Assembly: GCF_020907405.1 (NCBI RefSeq) | Contig: NZ_JAJJOE010000010.1 | Location: 1 to 57,036 of the forward strand | Origin: Arthrobacter sp. zg-Y769 | Lineage (GTDB): Bacteria > Actinomycetota > Actinomycetes > Actinomycetales > Micrococcaceae | Direction of reading: 5' to 3' | DNA length: 57,036 nucleotides | Shown here: positions 19,260 through 28,384 of the stretch, piece by piece | Layout: every line of letters begins with the position of its first letter | How positions within the stretch are numbered: the first letter of the stretch is position 1 | The notes under the pieces: model-generated | Seen by the model: the letters and a program-made list of their open reading frames with translations, nothing else | Told to the model about the DNA's origin: nothing | Databases searched by the model: none | Translations under genes and position numbers: made by a program

Positions 19260-20651
19260 TCAGCTCTTGGACTCGACCAGCAGCGGAACCTCGATCTGCT
19301 CGGAATCATCCACGAACGGATCGCCCTGGCGGCGTGCGTTGTACAGCCCGGTATCCAGCAGGCCGTTGCGCTTGGCCACGAGGGTGGGAACCACGGTCTG
19401 GCCGGCCACGTTGACGGCGGTGCGGCCCATGTCCAGGATCGGGTCGATGGCCAGCAGCAGCCCGACGCCGGCCAGCGGCAGGCCGAGGGTGGAAAGGGTC
19501 AGCGTGAGCATCACGACGGCGCCGGTGGTGCCGGCGGTGGCGGCCGAACCCAGGACGGAAACCAGGGCGATCAGCAGGTAGTCGGTGAAGGCCAGGTCCA
19601 CGTTGAAGAACTGGGCCACGAAGATCGCGGAGACCGCCGGGTAGATGGAGGCGCAGCCGTCCATCTTGGTGGTTGCACCCAGCGGCACGGCGAAGGAGGC
19701 GTAGGCCCGGGATACACCGAGGTTGCGTTCGGTGACGCGCTGGGTCAGCGGCAGCGTTCCCACGGAGGAGCGGGACACGAAGGCCAGCTGGATGGCGGGC
19801 CAGGCGCCGGAGAACCACTGGCGGACCGAGAGGCCGTGGGCCTTGATCAGCGCCGGGTAGACGCCGAAGAGCACCAGGAACAGGCCCAGGTAGACGGTGA
19901 GGGCGAACATGCCCAGGGAACCGATGGTGTCCCAGCCGTAAGTCGCGACGGCCGTGCCGATGAGGCCGACGGTGCCGACCGGAGCGAGGCGGATGATCCA
20001 CCACAGGACCTTCTGGATGACGGCCAGCGCGGAGGCATTCAGGGCCAGGAAGGCCTCGGCGGGCTTGCCGACCTTGAGCGCGGCGATACCGACGGCGATT
20101 GCGATCACGAGGATCTGCAGCACGTTGAAGCTGACGCTGGTGGTGACGTCACCGGACTCCGCCACCTTGGAGCTGGCGCCCAGTCCCAGGAAGTTGGCCG
20201 GTACAAGGCCGGTCAGGAAGCCCACCCAGCTGCCCTGGCTGCCGCTGAACTCCTCGCCCTTGACGTCGGCGTTGCTGCCGGGCTCCAGGAAGAAGCCGAG
20301 CAGGATGCCGATAACCACGCTGATCAGTGCCGTGATGGCGAACCAGAGCAGCGTCTGCCAGGCCAGGCGGGCGGCGTTGGACACGGCCCGGAGGTTGGCG
20401 ATCGAGCTGACCACGGCGGTAAAGATCAACGGGACGACGGCGGCCTTCAGCAGTGAGACGTAGCTCGTGCCGATGGTATCCAGCGTGGTGGTGAGCCAGT
20501 TCGGCTGATCGTCAACGGTGCCCATGGACTTGGCCAGCAGGCCCAGCGCGAGGCCGACAATGAGGGCTGCGATGATCTGCGGTCCGAAGGACGTTGCCCA
20601 CTTGGGCAGCCGCCGGGCGGGGGATTCGGGGGAGGAGGTCTGTGAAGTCAC
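19260..20651 (-). CDS. Dicarboxylate/amino acid:cation symporter (DAACS family)
   Basis: A 463-aa transporter of the GltP/DctA family with about eight helices and two hairpins. The Ser-rich hairpin AFVSRSSVGTLPLT, the GATTKMDGCA motif (canonical GATINMDG) and the last-helix NVAGQTVVPTLV are visible. In the last motif, a Gln stands where acidic-substrate carriers usually have NxxGD, so glutamate, aspartate or C4-dicarboxylate specificity is uncertain. It is monocistronic between two terminators and inserted in the middle of the acyl-CoA carboxylase block. Confidence 0.88.
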   Translation of the reverse strand: MTSQTSSPESPARRLPKWATSFGPQIIAALIVGLALGLLAKSMGTVDDQPNWLTTTLDTIGTSYVSLLKAAVVPLIFTAVVSSIANLRAVSNAARLAWQTLLWFAITALISVVIGILLGFFLEPGSNADVKGEEFSGSQGSWVGFLTGLVPANFLGLGASSKVAESGDVTTSVSFNVLQILVIAIAVGIAALKVGKPAEAFLALNASALAVIQKVLWWIIRLAPVGTVGLIGTAVATYGWDTIGSLGMFALTVYLGLFLVLFGVYPALIKAHGLSVRQWFSGAWPAIQLAFVSRSSVGTLPLTQRVTERNLGVSRAYASFAVPLGATTKMDGCASIYPAVSAIFVAQFFNVDLAFTDYLLIALVSVLGSAATAGTTGAVVMLTLTLSTLGLPLAGVGLLLAIDPILDMGRTAVNVAGQTVVPTLVAKRNGLLDTGLYNARRQGDPFVDDSEQIEVPLLVESKS

Positions 20652-20774
20652 GGAAAAGACTCTAGCGGCCAGCCAATATCAGACCAGACTCGAAGTTGCG
20701 AAATGTGACGCCAATAAGAAGCCGCAGCGCCGGGTGTTTCCGCACGGAAACCGCGCCGTTACTGCCCGAAAACG

Positions 20775-20807
20775 ACACCGGCCCGGGACACTCGCCCGGG
20801 CCGGTGT
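20775..20807 (-). terminator. Terminator of the DUF885 gene
   Basis: A 13-bp perfect stem (acaccggcccggg / cccgggccggtgt) is followed on the minus strand by cgttttcg. The rest of the 174-base gap up to the transporter start holds only its leader. Confidence 0.85.
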
Positions 20808-20825
20808 GACTAACGTCGCAAATTC

Positions 20826-22556
20826 CTACTCGCCCAGCAGGGCACGCCTCAGCGTATCCAGGCCCACGGAACCCAGCTGCAGGGCGCGGGTGTGGAACGC
20901 CTTCTCGTCAAACGCGTCTCCCTCGCGGCTGCGGACCTCATCGCGGATCTGTTCCCAGAGCCGTTGGCCCAGCTTGTAGGAGGGGGCCTGGCCCGGCCAG
21001 CCAAGGTAGCGGGTGAACTCGAAGTTCAGCTGTCCCTCGCTGATGGAGATGTTCTGCTTCAGGAATTTGTACCCCTTGTCGGCGGTCCAGGTGCCTTCGC
21101 CCCAGCGTTCCGGGATTTCCAGTTCCAGGTGGACCCCGATGTCGAAGACCACGCGTGCGGCACGCATCCGCTGCGCGTCCAGCATTCCCATCCGGTCGCC
21201 CGGGTCGCTGAGGTAGCCCAGCTGCTCCATCAGCCGTTCAGCGTAGAGCGCCCAGCCTTCGCCGTGGCCGGAAACCCAGCAGACGTTCCGCCGCCAGTCA
21301 TTGAGCAGCCCGCGGGACGCCGTCGCCGTCGCAATCTGCAGGTGGTGGCCCGGAACGCCCTCGTGGTAGACCGTGGTGGTTTCCTGCCAGGTGGTGAAGG
21401 TGTCCTCGCCGGCCGGCACGGACCACCACATACGGCCCGGACGCGAGAAGTCGTCGCTGGGGCCGGTGTAGTAGATGCCGCCCTCCTGCGTGGGGGCAAT
21501 CATGCACTCGATCCGGCGCATCGGTTCGCTGATCTCGAAGTGGGATCCGGACAGGTCCGCAACGGCGCGGTCCGCGAGGTCCTGCATCCAGGCCTGCAGT
21601 TCGTCCGTGCCGTGCAGCTGGCGCGCCGGATCCTCGTCGAGGATGCGCATGGCTTCGGCCACGGTGGCGCCGGGCCGGATCTGCTCCGCCACGGCTTCCT
21701 GCTCGGCGATGATGCGGTCCAGTTCCTCCACGCCCCACTGGTAGGTCTCTTCCAGGTCGACGGCGGATCCGAGGAACTGGCGGGACATCAGGGCGTAGCG
21801 CTCCCGGCCCACGGCATCGGCAGCGGGCGCAGCCGGAAGCAGTTCCTCCTCCAGGAAGGAAGCAAGGTTCGCATAGGCCCGGCGGGCGGATTCGGCGCCG
21901 GTCCGCAGATCCGCAAGGAGTGCCGCGGGCAGCGCTCCGCCGCCGGCCAGGGAAGCATTCGCGGCAAGGGCGTCAAAGAAGCCGCCGTCCGCGGCATATG
22001 CGGAAGCCTGCTCCACCACGATCTTCACCTGCCGGCGGGCAGCCACCCGGCCGTGCCCGATGCCGCTGCGCAGGCTGGTGATGTAGCCGGCGACGGCGTC
22101 GTCCACGTTGTTCAAACGCCCGGCAATGTGGTGCCACTGCTCTTCGGTGTCCGTGGGCATCAGGTCAAAGATGCTGCGGATGCCCTGCGCCGGGGAGGCG
22201 ATATTGTTCAGCTCCGCCAGGTCCCAGCCCGACTGGTGGATTTCGAGGTCCAGGCCAAGGCGTTCGTCCATGGCGTCCAGGGTTACGCGGTCGACGTCGT
22301 CCGCGGGCTCAAGTCCGTCCAGCCGGCTGAGCGTCTCCCGGACGGCTTCGGCATAGGACTCCAGGCCGGCCGGCGAGTAATCGCTGTATTCGGTTTCCCG
22401 CCCGGGAATGCCCAGGGACGTGGCGAAGGACGGATCCAGGTCCAGGAGCGTCGCGGTGAAGGCATCGGCGACGGCGTCGATTGCCGTGGGCCGGCGCGCC
22501 GCAGCTGCGCCGCCAGTGGAGGATACGGGTGTGGAAGATGGTGTCTTTTGAGTCAC
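20826..22556 (-). CDS. DUF885 family protein (probable zinc-metallopeptidase fold)
   Basis: A 576-aa soluble protein of the DUF885 family. The conserved metallopeptidase-like motif VYHEGVPGHHLQIA lies in the C-terminal half, together with GHGEGWALYAERLM, which supplies the likely third ligand. No signal peptide is seen, so it is cytosolic. It is 44 bases downstream of accE on the same strand and may be co-transcribed with accD-accE. The substrate is unknown; carboxypeptidase-like activity is only inferred from the fold family. Confidence 0.85.
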   Translation of the reverse strand: MTQKTPSSTPVSSTGGAAAARRPTAIDAVADAFTATLLDLDPSFATSLGIPGRETEYSDYSPAGLESYAEAVRETLSRLDGLEPADDVDRVTLDAMDERLGLDLEIHQSGWDLAELNNIASPAQGIRSIFDLMPTDTEEQWHHIAGRLNNVDDAVAGYITSLRSGIGHGRVAARRQVKIVVEQASAYAADGGFFDALAANASLAGGGALPAALLADLRTGAESARRAYANLASFLEEELLPAAPAADAVGRERYALMSRQFLGSAVDLEETYQWGVEELDRIIAEQEAVAEQIRPGATVAEAMRILDEDPARQLHGTDELQAWMQDLADRAVADLSGSHFEISEPMRRIECMIAPTQEGGIYYTGPSDDFSRPGRMWWSVPAGEDTFTTWQETTTVYHEGVPGHHLQIATATASRGLLNDWRRNVCWVSGHGEGWALYAERLMEQLGYLSDPGDRMGMLDAQRMRAARVVFDIGVHLELEIPERWGEGTWTADKGYKFLKQNISISEGQLNFEFTRYLGWPGQAPSYKLGQRLWEQIRDEVRSREGDAFDEKAFHTRALQLGSVGLDTLRRALLGE

Positions 22557-22600
22557 AAAGGTAGCCTAACCCCACATCGGCCCTGCGGCCCCCTTCGGAA

Positions 22601-22834
22601 CTAGCGGAAGCTCCGCCGCCAGGAGCCGGGTCCGGGTTTCGGGTCCAGGCGCAGGTTCCGCCGGCGCACCCAGGCACGGTGCGTGGGCCGGGCCGCGGGA
22701 AGCGGGAGGTCCTGGGCTTCCAACCCGGCGACGACGGCGGTAAGCGCCGCGAGCTCCTCGTCGGTCGGGTTGCCGGAGACCACTGAAAGCAAAGGTCCGG
22801 GAACCGGTTCCAGCTCCTCGTTTCCGGTACTCAC
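22601..22834 (-). CDS. accE: Acyl-CoA carboxylase epsilon subunit
   Basis: A 77-aa small subunit that stabilises alpha/beta acyl-CoA carboxylase complexes in actinobacteria. The family core [18 protein letters not shown] is intact, followed by a basic C-terminal tail with [12 protein letters not shown]. It overlaps the end of accD by 4 bases, so translation is coupled. The position matches accE5 (Rv3281) of M. tuberculosis. Confidence 0.9.
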   Translation of the reverse strand: MSTGNEELEPVPGPLLSVVSGNPTDEELAALTAVVAGLEAQDLPLPAARPTHRAWVRRRNLRLDPKPGPGSWRRSFR

Positions 22835-24426
22835 AGCGGCATGTTCCCGTGTTTCTTGGCGGGCAGCGAGGCGCGCTTGTCCCGCAGGGCCCGCAGGCCG
22901 CGGATCAGCTGCAGCCGGGTTTCCGAGGGTGCGATAACCGCGTCCACATAGCCGAGCTCGGCTGCCTGATAGGGGTTGAGCAGCTCGTCTTCATACTGCT
23001 CAATGTATTGGCGGCGGACGCCGTCAACGTCGCCGCCGGCGTCGGCCGCTGCCTTGAGCGGAGCGCGGTAGAGGATGTTCACCGCACCTTGGGCGCCCAT
23101 TACGCCGATCTGCGCGGTGGGCCAGGCGAGGTTGATGTCCGCACCGAGCTTCTTTGAACCCATCACGATGTACGCTCCGCCGTAGGCCTTGCGGGTGATG
23201 ACGGTCAGCTTGGGCACGGTGGCCTCGGCGTAGGCGTACAGCAGCTTGGCGCCGCGGCGGATGATGCCCTGGAATTCCTGGTCCTTGCCCGGCAGGAAGC
23301 CCGGCACGTCCACGAAGGTCAGGATCGGGATGTTGAAGGCGTCGCAGTTGCGGACAAACCGGGCGGCCTTCTCGGAGGCGGCGATGTCCAGGGTGCCGGC
23401 GAACTGCATCGGCTGGTTGGCCACGATGCCAACGGTGTGGCCCTCCACGCGGCCGTAACCGATGATCACGTTGGGCGCGTAGAGTGCCTGCATTTCCAGG
23501 AAGTGGCCGTCATCAAGGACGTTCTCGATGACGGTGCGGATGTCGTAGGGCTGGTTTGCCGAGTCCGGGATCAGCTCATCCAGGGCCAGGTCTGCGTCCG
23601 TGGGTTCCGGGTCCTGGTCGAACGCGGTCAGCGGTGCTTCGGCCAGGTTGTTCGAGGGCAGGAAATCGAGCAGTTCGCGGACAAACTCAATGGCGTCCTC
23701 TTCATCGGAGGCGAGGTAGGCCGACGTGCCGGTGTTCGCATTGTGCTGCCGGGCACCGCCCAGGGTCTCCATGTCCACGTCTTCGCCGGTGACCGTCTTG
23801 ATGACGTCGGGTCCCGTGATGAACATGTGCGAGGTCTTGTCCACCATCACCACATAGTCCGTGAGCGCGGGGGAGTACGCGGCCCCGCCGGCGGACGGGC
23901 CCATGATCAGGGAGATCTGGGGTACGACGCCGGAGGCGTGGACATTGTTGCGGAAAATATCCGCGAACATGGCCAGCGAGGCGACGCCTTCCTGGATGCG
24001 GGCACCGCCGCCGTCGAGGATGCCGATCACGGGGCACCCGTTACGCAGGGCGAATTCCTGCACCTTGACGATCTTCTCGCCGTTGACCTGGCTCAGTGAA
24101 CCGCCGTACACGCTGAAGTCCTGGCTGTAGACGGCCACGGGACGTCCGTCCACGGTGGCGTAGCCGGAAACCAGCCCGTCCCCGAGGGGTTTCTTTTTTT
24201 CCATGCCGAAGGCGGTGGAGCGGTGCACTGCCAGGGCATCGAACTCCACGAAGGATCCGGCGTCCACCAGCAGGTCGATGCGCTCGCGGGCGGTGTGCTT
24301 GCCGCGGGCGTGCTGCTTCTCCACTGCAGCCTTCCCCGAGGGCACCGCTGCCAGGGCCTGGCGGCGCCGGAACTCGGCGATCTTGCCGGCCGTCGTATGC
24401 AGGGACAGGTCCTGATCGATGCTCAA
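22831..24426 (-). CDS. accD5: Acyl-CoA carboxylase beta subunit (carboxyltransferase)
   Basis: A 531-aa carboxyltransferase that moves CO2 from biotin to acetyl- or propionyl-CoA. Both crotonase-like halves are present: [13 protein letters not shown] with the oxyanion region [13 protein letters not shown], then [22 protein letters not shown] and [16 protein letters not shown]. An upstream in-frame ATG at 24519 would add a basic, unfamily-like tail. I start at TTG 24426 because GGAGG lies just before it and the protein then begins [14 protein letters not shown] like its homologues. It is followed by accE. Confidence 0.93.
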   Translation of the reverse strand: MSIDQDLSLHTTAGKIAEFRRRQALAAVPSGKAAVEKQHARGKHTARERIDLLVDAGSFVEFDALAVHRSTAFGMEKKKPLGDGLVSGYATVDGRPVAVYSQDFSVYGGSLSQVNGEKIVKVQEFALRNGCPVIGILDGGGARIQEGVASLAMFADIFRNNVHASGVVPQISLIMGPSAGGAAYSPALTDYVVMVDKTSHMFITGPDVIKTVTGEDVDMETLGGARQHNANTGTSAYLASDEEDAIEFVRELLDFLPSNNLAEAPLTAFDQDPEPTDADLALDELIPDSANQPYDIRTVIENVLDDGHFLEMQALYAPNVIIGYGRVEGHTVGIVANQPMQFAGTLDIAASEKAARFVRNCDAFNIPILTFVDVPGFLPGKDQEFQGIIRRGAKLLYAYAEATVPKLTVITRKAYGGAYIVMGSKKLGADINLAWPTAQIGVMGAQGAVNILYRAPLKAAADAGGDVDGVRRQYIEQYEDELLNPYQAAELGYVDAVIAPSETRLQLIRGLRALRDKRASLPAKKHGNMPL

Positions 24427-24570
24427 AGGGGGCCTCCGGGTGCTTCGGTTGGGTCGCTGCCGGGCCTTCGGAGGATTCCGATGGAGGAGGCAGTGCAGGG
24501 CGTTAAGTAGGTTCCGCACAAAATACGTAACGGTTTACCCAGTCTAGTGAGCCGGAGCAGGGGGACCGAG

Positions 24571-24585
24571 TGTAGAAAACCTACA
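24571..24585. promoter_or_regulatory. Inverted repeat TGTAG-N5-CTACA in the accD/SDR divergent region
   Basis: Perfect 5-bp arms around aaaac lie mid-way between the two divergent genes. A second dyad (GTAA-CGGT-TTAC, 24527-24538) is on the accD side. Both are plausible repressor sites for the carboxylase operon; no regulator is assigned. Confidence 0.4.
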
Positions 24586-24640
24586 ATTTCGTTCCCTGCC
24601 GGTTGGTCCGGTCCCCGCCGGATAGGACCTGCCGCAAGAT

Positions 24641-24656
24641 GTTACTGGCTAGTAAC
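24641..24656. promoter_or_regulatory. Perfect 16-bp palindrome GTTACTGGCTAGTAAC before the SDR gene
   Basis: The arms GTTACT and AGTAAC surround ggct; the form is typical of TetR-family operators. It sits 31 bases before the SDR start, where it would overlap the promoter. Confidence 0.55.
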
Positions 24657-24686
24657 ATAAGAGTGAGGTGCATTACCCTGTTGGCT

Positions 24687-25544
24687 ATGAGCATCCCCAA
24701 CAGCACCCCGGAAACGGCGTCCCGGTCCCTCGCAGGACGCACCATCCTGATGTCCGGCGGAAGCCGCGGCATCGGCCTCGCCATTGCCCTGCGCGCAGCA
24801 GCGGACGGCGCAAACATCGCCATGCTCGCCAAAACGGCGGAGCCGCACCCGAAGCTGGAAGGGACTGTCTACACGGCCGCCGAACAGCTGGAGGCGGCCG
24901 GCGGCAAGGCCCTGCCGATCATCGGCGACGTGCGCCGCGACGAAGATGTTGCCCGCGCCGTCGAAACCACCCTCGAGCAGTTCGGTGGCATCGACATTGT
25001 CCTGAACAACGCCTCAGCCATCGACCTTTCCGGCACCGGCGCCGTGACGATGAAGAGCTATGACCTGATGGCGGATATCAACACCCGCGGCACGTTTATG
25101 CTTTCCAAGTTCTCCCTGGACGCCCTGCGCCGGTCCGGCAACGGACACATCCTCACGCTTTCCCCGCCGCTGAACCTGGATCCCAAGTGGGCCGGCGGCT
25201 ACCTCGCCTACACGATGGCCAAGTACGGCATGTCCCTCACCACGCTGGGCCTGGCCGAGGAATTGAAGAACGACGGCGTGTCCGTGAACTCGCTCTGGCC
25301 GGTGACCGGCATCAACACCGCCGCCATCCGCAACATGCCCGGCGGAGATAAGCTGGCCGCCGCCTCCCGCAGCGCGGACATCATGGCGGACGCCGCGCAC
25401 GCGATCCTCACCCGTCCCAGCGGACAGTCCACCGGCAATTTCTACACCGACGAAGAAGTGCTGCGCGAGGAAGGCGTCACGGATTTCAGCCGCTACGCAC
25501 CCGGAGTACCCGCGGACAAGCTGATGCCGGACTTCTTCCTCTAA
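24687..25544 (+). CDS. Short-chain dehydrogenase/reductase (HSDL2-like)
   Basis: A 285-aa NAD(P)-dependent oxidoreductase. The cofactor loop is SGGSRGIG (residues 23-30), followed by the AKTAEPHPKLEGT segment typical of the HSDL2-like SDR subgroup. NNAS and the catalytic YTMAK (Y175, K179) follow, with a Ser in the LSPP region. The physiological substrate, probably a fatty acyl or lipid alcohol/ketone, is unknown. ATG 24687 lacks a good ribosome-binding site, and an in-frame GTG at 24663 is an alternative. It is divergent from accD and controlled from a palindrome-rich promoter region. Confidence 0.87.
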   Translation: MSIPNSTPETASRSLAGRTILMSGGSRGIGLAIALRAAADGANIAMLAKTAEPHPKLEGTVYTAAEQLEAAGGKALPIIGDVRRDEDVARAVETTLEQFGGIDIVLNNASAIDLSGTGAVTMKSYDLMADINTRGTFMLSKFSLDALRRSGNGHILTLSPPLNLDPKWAGGYLAYTMAKYGMSLTTLGLAEELKNDGVSVNSLWPVTGINTAAIRNMPGGDKLAAASRSADIMADAAHAILTRPSGQSTGNFYTDEEVLREEGVTDFSRYAPGVPADKLMPDFFL

Positions 25545-25604
25545 CCGGACGGTGCCGGGGCGGGCGCGAAGGGAATGTCAGGGCGCCCGCGTAAGATCGG
25601 AAGA

Positions 25605-26492
25605 ATGCAACTGCACTACTCCAGCATGGAAAGACCGGCCCTGGACCCCGGCCGCCTGAGGGCGGCGCTGGTGGCACCCAACGGTCCCTTCGCTGCGCTG
25701 GACGTAGTGGCGGAGACGGGTTCCACCAATACGGACCTGGCGGACGCTGCACGGCTGCGCCCCTGGGAGGTCGCGGACCTGACTGTCCTGACCGCCGAGC
25801 TGCAGTCCGCGGGCCGCGGCCGGATGGACCGCCGATGGGTGGCTCCGGAACGTTCCTCGCTGTTCGTCAGCGTGCTGCTGCGCCCGGTGAATCCTTCCGG
25901 GCGCCCCCTCCCCACTACCTCCTACGGCTGGCTGTCCCTGCTGGCGGCCCTGGCCCTGGCCGAAAGCGTGGCTGCGCGCACCGGTGTCGAGGCCCGGCTG
26001 AAATGGCCGAATGACGTCATGGTGGACGGGCGTAAGCTCGCCGGCGTCCTGGCGCAGCTGGTCCCCGCGTCCGACGGCGGACCGCCGGCGGTGGTGGTCG
26101 GCGCGGGCCTGAACGTGAGCCTCACTGATGAAGACCTGCCTGTCCCCACGGCCACCAGCCTGCTGATGGAGTACGCCTCCACCACCGACCGCAACATCCT
26201 GCTGCAGGACTACCTGCTGGGACTGGCGGGCCGCTACCGGGACTTCTGCTCCGTGGACGGAGACCCCGAGGCGGTACCGGCCGGAAGGCAGGACTCGCTG
26301 CGGAACGAGGTCACCGCGCGCCTGGGCACCCTGGGCCGGGGCGTGAGCGCCCAGCTCCCCGGCGGCGGCGTCCTTACCGGCCGCGCCGTCGCCCTCGCAC
26401 CGACCGGTGCACTGGTTATTGTCGACGACGCCGGTGCCGCGCACACCGTCAGCGCCGCCGACGTCGTGCACCTGCGTCCCGGGCAGCCGTGA
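25605..26492 (+). CDS. birA: Biotin-[acetyl-CoA-carboxylase] ligase BirA (group I)
   Basis: A 295-aa enzyme that makes biotinyl-AMP and transfers biotin to the AccA3 carrier lysine. Signatures are ETGSTNTDL, the ligase loop AGRGRMDRRW (GRGRxxR/W), LKWPNDVMV and GVGLN-like GAGLNVSL, plus a C-terminal SH3-like cap. The N-terminal HTH of bifunctional BirA is absent, so it is not the biotin repressor. The start is uncertain: ATG 25575, 25605 or 25626 are in frame and none has ideal spacing. Its closeness to accD/accE and to the PH-domain gene matches Rv3278c-Rv3281. Confidence 0.92.
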   Translation: MQLHYSSMERPALDPGRLRAALVAPNGPFAALDVVAETGSTNTDLADAARLRPWEVADLTVLTAELQSAGRGRMDRRWVAPERSSLFVSVLLRPVNPSGRPLPTTSYGWLSLLAALALAESVAARTGVEARLKWPNDVMVDGRKLAGVLAQLVPASDGGPPAVVVGAGLNVSLTDEDLPVPTATSLLMEYASTTDRNILLQDYLLGLAGRYRDFCSVDGDPEAVPAGRQDSLRNEVTARLGTLGRGVSAQLPGGGVLTGRAVALAPTGALVIVDDAGAAHTVSAADVVHLRPGQP

Positions 26493-26526
26493 GGGAAGCA
26501 CCCGCCGGCGCACGGAGAGGCATCCG

Positions 26527-27096
26527 GTGCGCCTGAAACTCTCTCCCGGCGAGCACATCATTGCCGCCGGCCGGCCGCATGCCCGTTCCTTGTGGAAGCC
26601 CCTCGTACTCGCAGGAATCACCGGAGCCCTTGGCGGATTCGCCCTCGGCTGGCTGGGCCGTGACGAGCTGCCCGGCCAGCTGGGCGAATTCAGTCCCTAC
26701 CTGCAGCCGGCGGTAGTGGCGTTGGCCGTGCTGGTGCTGGCCCGTTACTGCGTTCCGCCCGTGCTGCGCTGGCTTGCCGGGCGCATCATCCTCACCGACC
26801 GGAGGCTGATCCAGCGGCAGGGTGTGCTGATGCGCCGGGAGCACGAAATTGCCCTCGCCGCGATCTACCAGCTGGAAATCCGGCAGTCCGTGACGGACCG
26901 GATGCAGCGCAGCGGCACGTTGATCCTTGACCTGGGCCACGGCCGGATTATGCAGTATCCCGCCGTGCCCGAGGTGCACCGTTTCCGCTCCATGGTGGTG
27001 TCCGCCATCGGGCAGCTGCCGCTGACGGCCATGTTCGATGGTGTAGATATGGAGACAGATGGCGGATATGACTACGAAGGGAGGGACGATGACTGA
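26527..27096 (+). CDS. Membrane protein with bacterial PH domain
   Basis: A 189-aa protein starting at GTG 26527 (GGAGAGG six bases before). Two hydrophobic helices occur at about residues 20-40 and 60-85. They are followed by a bPH2-type domain (RIILTDRRLIQRQGVLMRREHEIALAAIYQLEI, and IMQYPAVPEVHRF). Such YdbS-like proteins are membrane-associated and mostly uncharacterised. It overlaps the cyclase gene start by 8 bases and follows birA by 34 bases, so birA-PH-cyclase is probably one operon. The PH gene next to birA also occurs in M. tuberculosis. Confidence 0.85.
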   Translation: MRLKLSPGEHIIAAGRPHARSLWKPLVLAGITGALGGFALGWLGRDELPGQLGEFSPYLQPAVVALAVLVLARYCVPPVLRWLAGRIILTDRRLIQRQGVLMRREHEIALAAIYQLEIRQSVTDRMQRSGTLILDLGHGRIMQYPAVPEVHRFRSMVVSAIGQLPLTAMFDGVDMETDGGYDYEGRDDD

Positions 27097-28237
27097 CGCC
27101 GGCCACGGCGGGTTCGGTCCCGCAAGCCACCCCGAACCGGTGACCCAGCCAGTGCAGCCCGTCCCGGTGCCCCGTCCCGACTACTCGCTGGCCAGTACCG
27201 GCACCGAGATTGACCGCGAAGACGTACGCCGGCTCGAGGCCCAGCTGCTCGGCGGCCCGCGTACGCTTCGGCGCCGTGAGGCGGCGGCCGAAGCGGGCGT
27301 GTCCCTGCTCTCCGCCCGCAAGCTCTGGCGGGCCATGGGATTCCCGAACCTCGACGACGACGCCGTCTTCTTCACCGAGCAGGACCGCGAGGCACTGAGC
27401 ACCGTGATCGAACTGGTGCGCGATGAACAGCTCACGGAGGACGCAGCGATTTCGATCATGCGGTCCATCGGCCAGATGACGGACCGCATGGTGGTCTGGC
27501 AGGTTGAAGCGCTGGTCGAGGAAATGGTGGTCCGCCGCGGAATCACCGACGCCGAGGCCCGCAAGCGGCTCGTCGAGGCGCTTCCCGACCTCATCGAGCC
27601 GCTCGAAAAGACCCTCGTCTACGCCTGGAAACGCCAGCTCAACGCGGCCATCCAGCGGCTGGCGCTGCGTGCGGAGGCCGGCCTTGCAAGCCACGACGAC
27701 GGCGCCTCCGACGACGCGCCGCTGCCGCTGGCGCGCGCGGTGGGCTTCGCCGACCTGGTCTCCTACACGAGTCTTTCCCGGCAGATGAACGAAAAGACGC
27801 TGGCCCAGATGGTGCAGCGCTTTGAGCACAAGTGCGCGGAGATCATCTCGGTGGGCGGCGGGCGGCTGGTGAAGACCATCGGGGACGAAGTCCTGTTCAA
27901 TGCGGAGACGCCCGAGGCCGGGGCCGAGATCTCCCTGGCGCTGGCCAAGGCGTTTACCGAGGATGACCTGCTGCCCTCGGCCCGGGTGTCCCTGGTCTGG
28001 GGCCGGGTGCTCTCGCGGCTGGGCGACATTTACGGACCCACCGTCAACCTCGCCTCACGGCTTACCTCGCTGGCCGAGCCGGGTACCGTCCTCACGGACG
28101 CCTCGACGGCAGCGGCGCTGAAGGACAACCCGAAGTTCGTGCTCATTCCGCACCAGCCGCGCAACGTCCGGGGGTTCGGGGAAATCCATCCGGTCACCCT
28201 GGCGCGGGGGACCGGATCGGGCCTCGTGCTCGACTAG
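27089..28237 (+). CDS. Class III adenylate cyclase with Rv1264-like N-terminal regulatory domain
   Basis: A 382-aa soluble cyclase. The N-terminal helical region (about 40-190; RREAAAEAGVSLLSARKLW, MTDRMVVWQVEALVEEM) resembles the pH-sensing autoinhibitory domain of mycobacterial Rv1264-type cyclases. The C-terminal catalytic domain has metal ligands D222 (GFADLVSYTS) and D266 (KTIGDEVLF), with K262 beside it, and YGPTVNLASRLTSLA. All key residues for ATP cyclisation are visible. I start at ATG 27089 (GGGAGGG before it) instead of the upstream ATG. cAMP output near a secretion locus may be incidental. Confidence 0.88.
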   Translation: MTDAGHGGFGPASHPEPVTQPVQPVPVPRPDYSLASTGTEIDREDVRRLEAQLLGGPRTLRRREAAAEAGVSLLSARKLWRAMGFPNLDDDAVFFTEQDREALSTVIELVRDEQLTEDAAISIMRSIGQMTDRMVVWQVEALVEEMVVRRGITDAEARKRLVEALPDLIEPLEKTLVYAWKRQLNAAIQRLALRAEAGLASHDDGASDDAPLPLARAVGFADLVSYTSLSRQMNEKTLAQMVQRFEHKCAEIISVGGGRLVKTIGDEVLFNAETPEAGAEISLALAKAFTEDDLLPSARVSLVWGRVLSRLGDIYGPTVNLASRLTSLAEPGTVLTDASTAAALKDNPKFVLIPHQPRNVRGFGEIHPVTLARGTGSGLVLD

Positions 28238-28265
28238 CGTTCCGCCCGGGCCCGGCCCGGGAAGT

Positions 28266-28280
28266 GAGGTGCATTACCTC
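28266..28280. promoter_or_regulatory. Inverted repeat GAGGT-gcatt-ACCTC upstream of the giant Ig/FN3 gene
   Basis: Perfect 5-bp arms lie 105 bases before the start. The surrounding 16-mer AGTGAGGTGCATTACC (28263-28278) is identical to 24662-24677 before the SDR gene, suggesting a shared control site. A weak -10 candidate (TAACAC) follows at about 28297. Confidence 0.4.
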
Positions 28281-28384
28281 CCTCTGGGATTTGTGTAACA
28301 CTATGCGGTGGAACAGGTGCATCTGCCGGGCACACGGCGGCGCTGCCACGGTTCCGTTGCGGGTTCATAACCAGGGGGAACAAA

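Noticed and set aside
24527-24538. BirA operator before accD
   Set aside because: The BirA encoded here has no HTH domain, and the long spacer between GTAAACC-type half sites is not present.
28245-28261. Palindrome cccgggcccggcccggg after the cyclase gene as a terminator
   Set aside because: The stem is very short and GC-only, with no T-run; it may be chance in GC-rich DNA.
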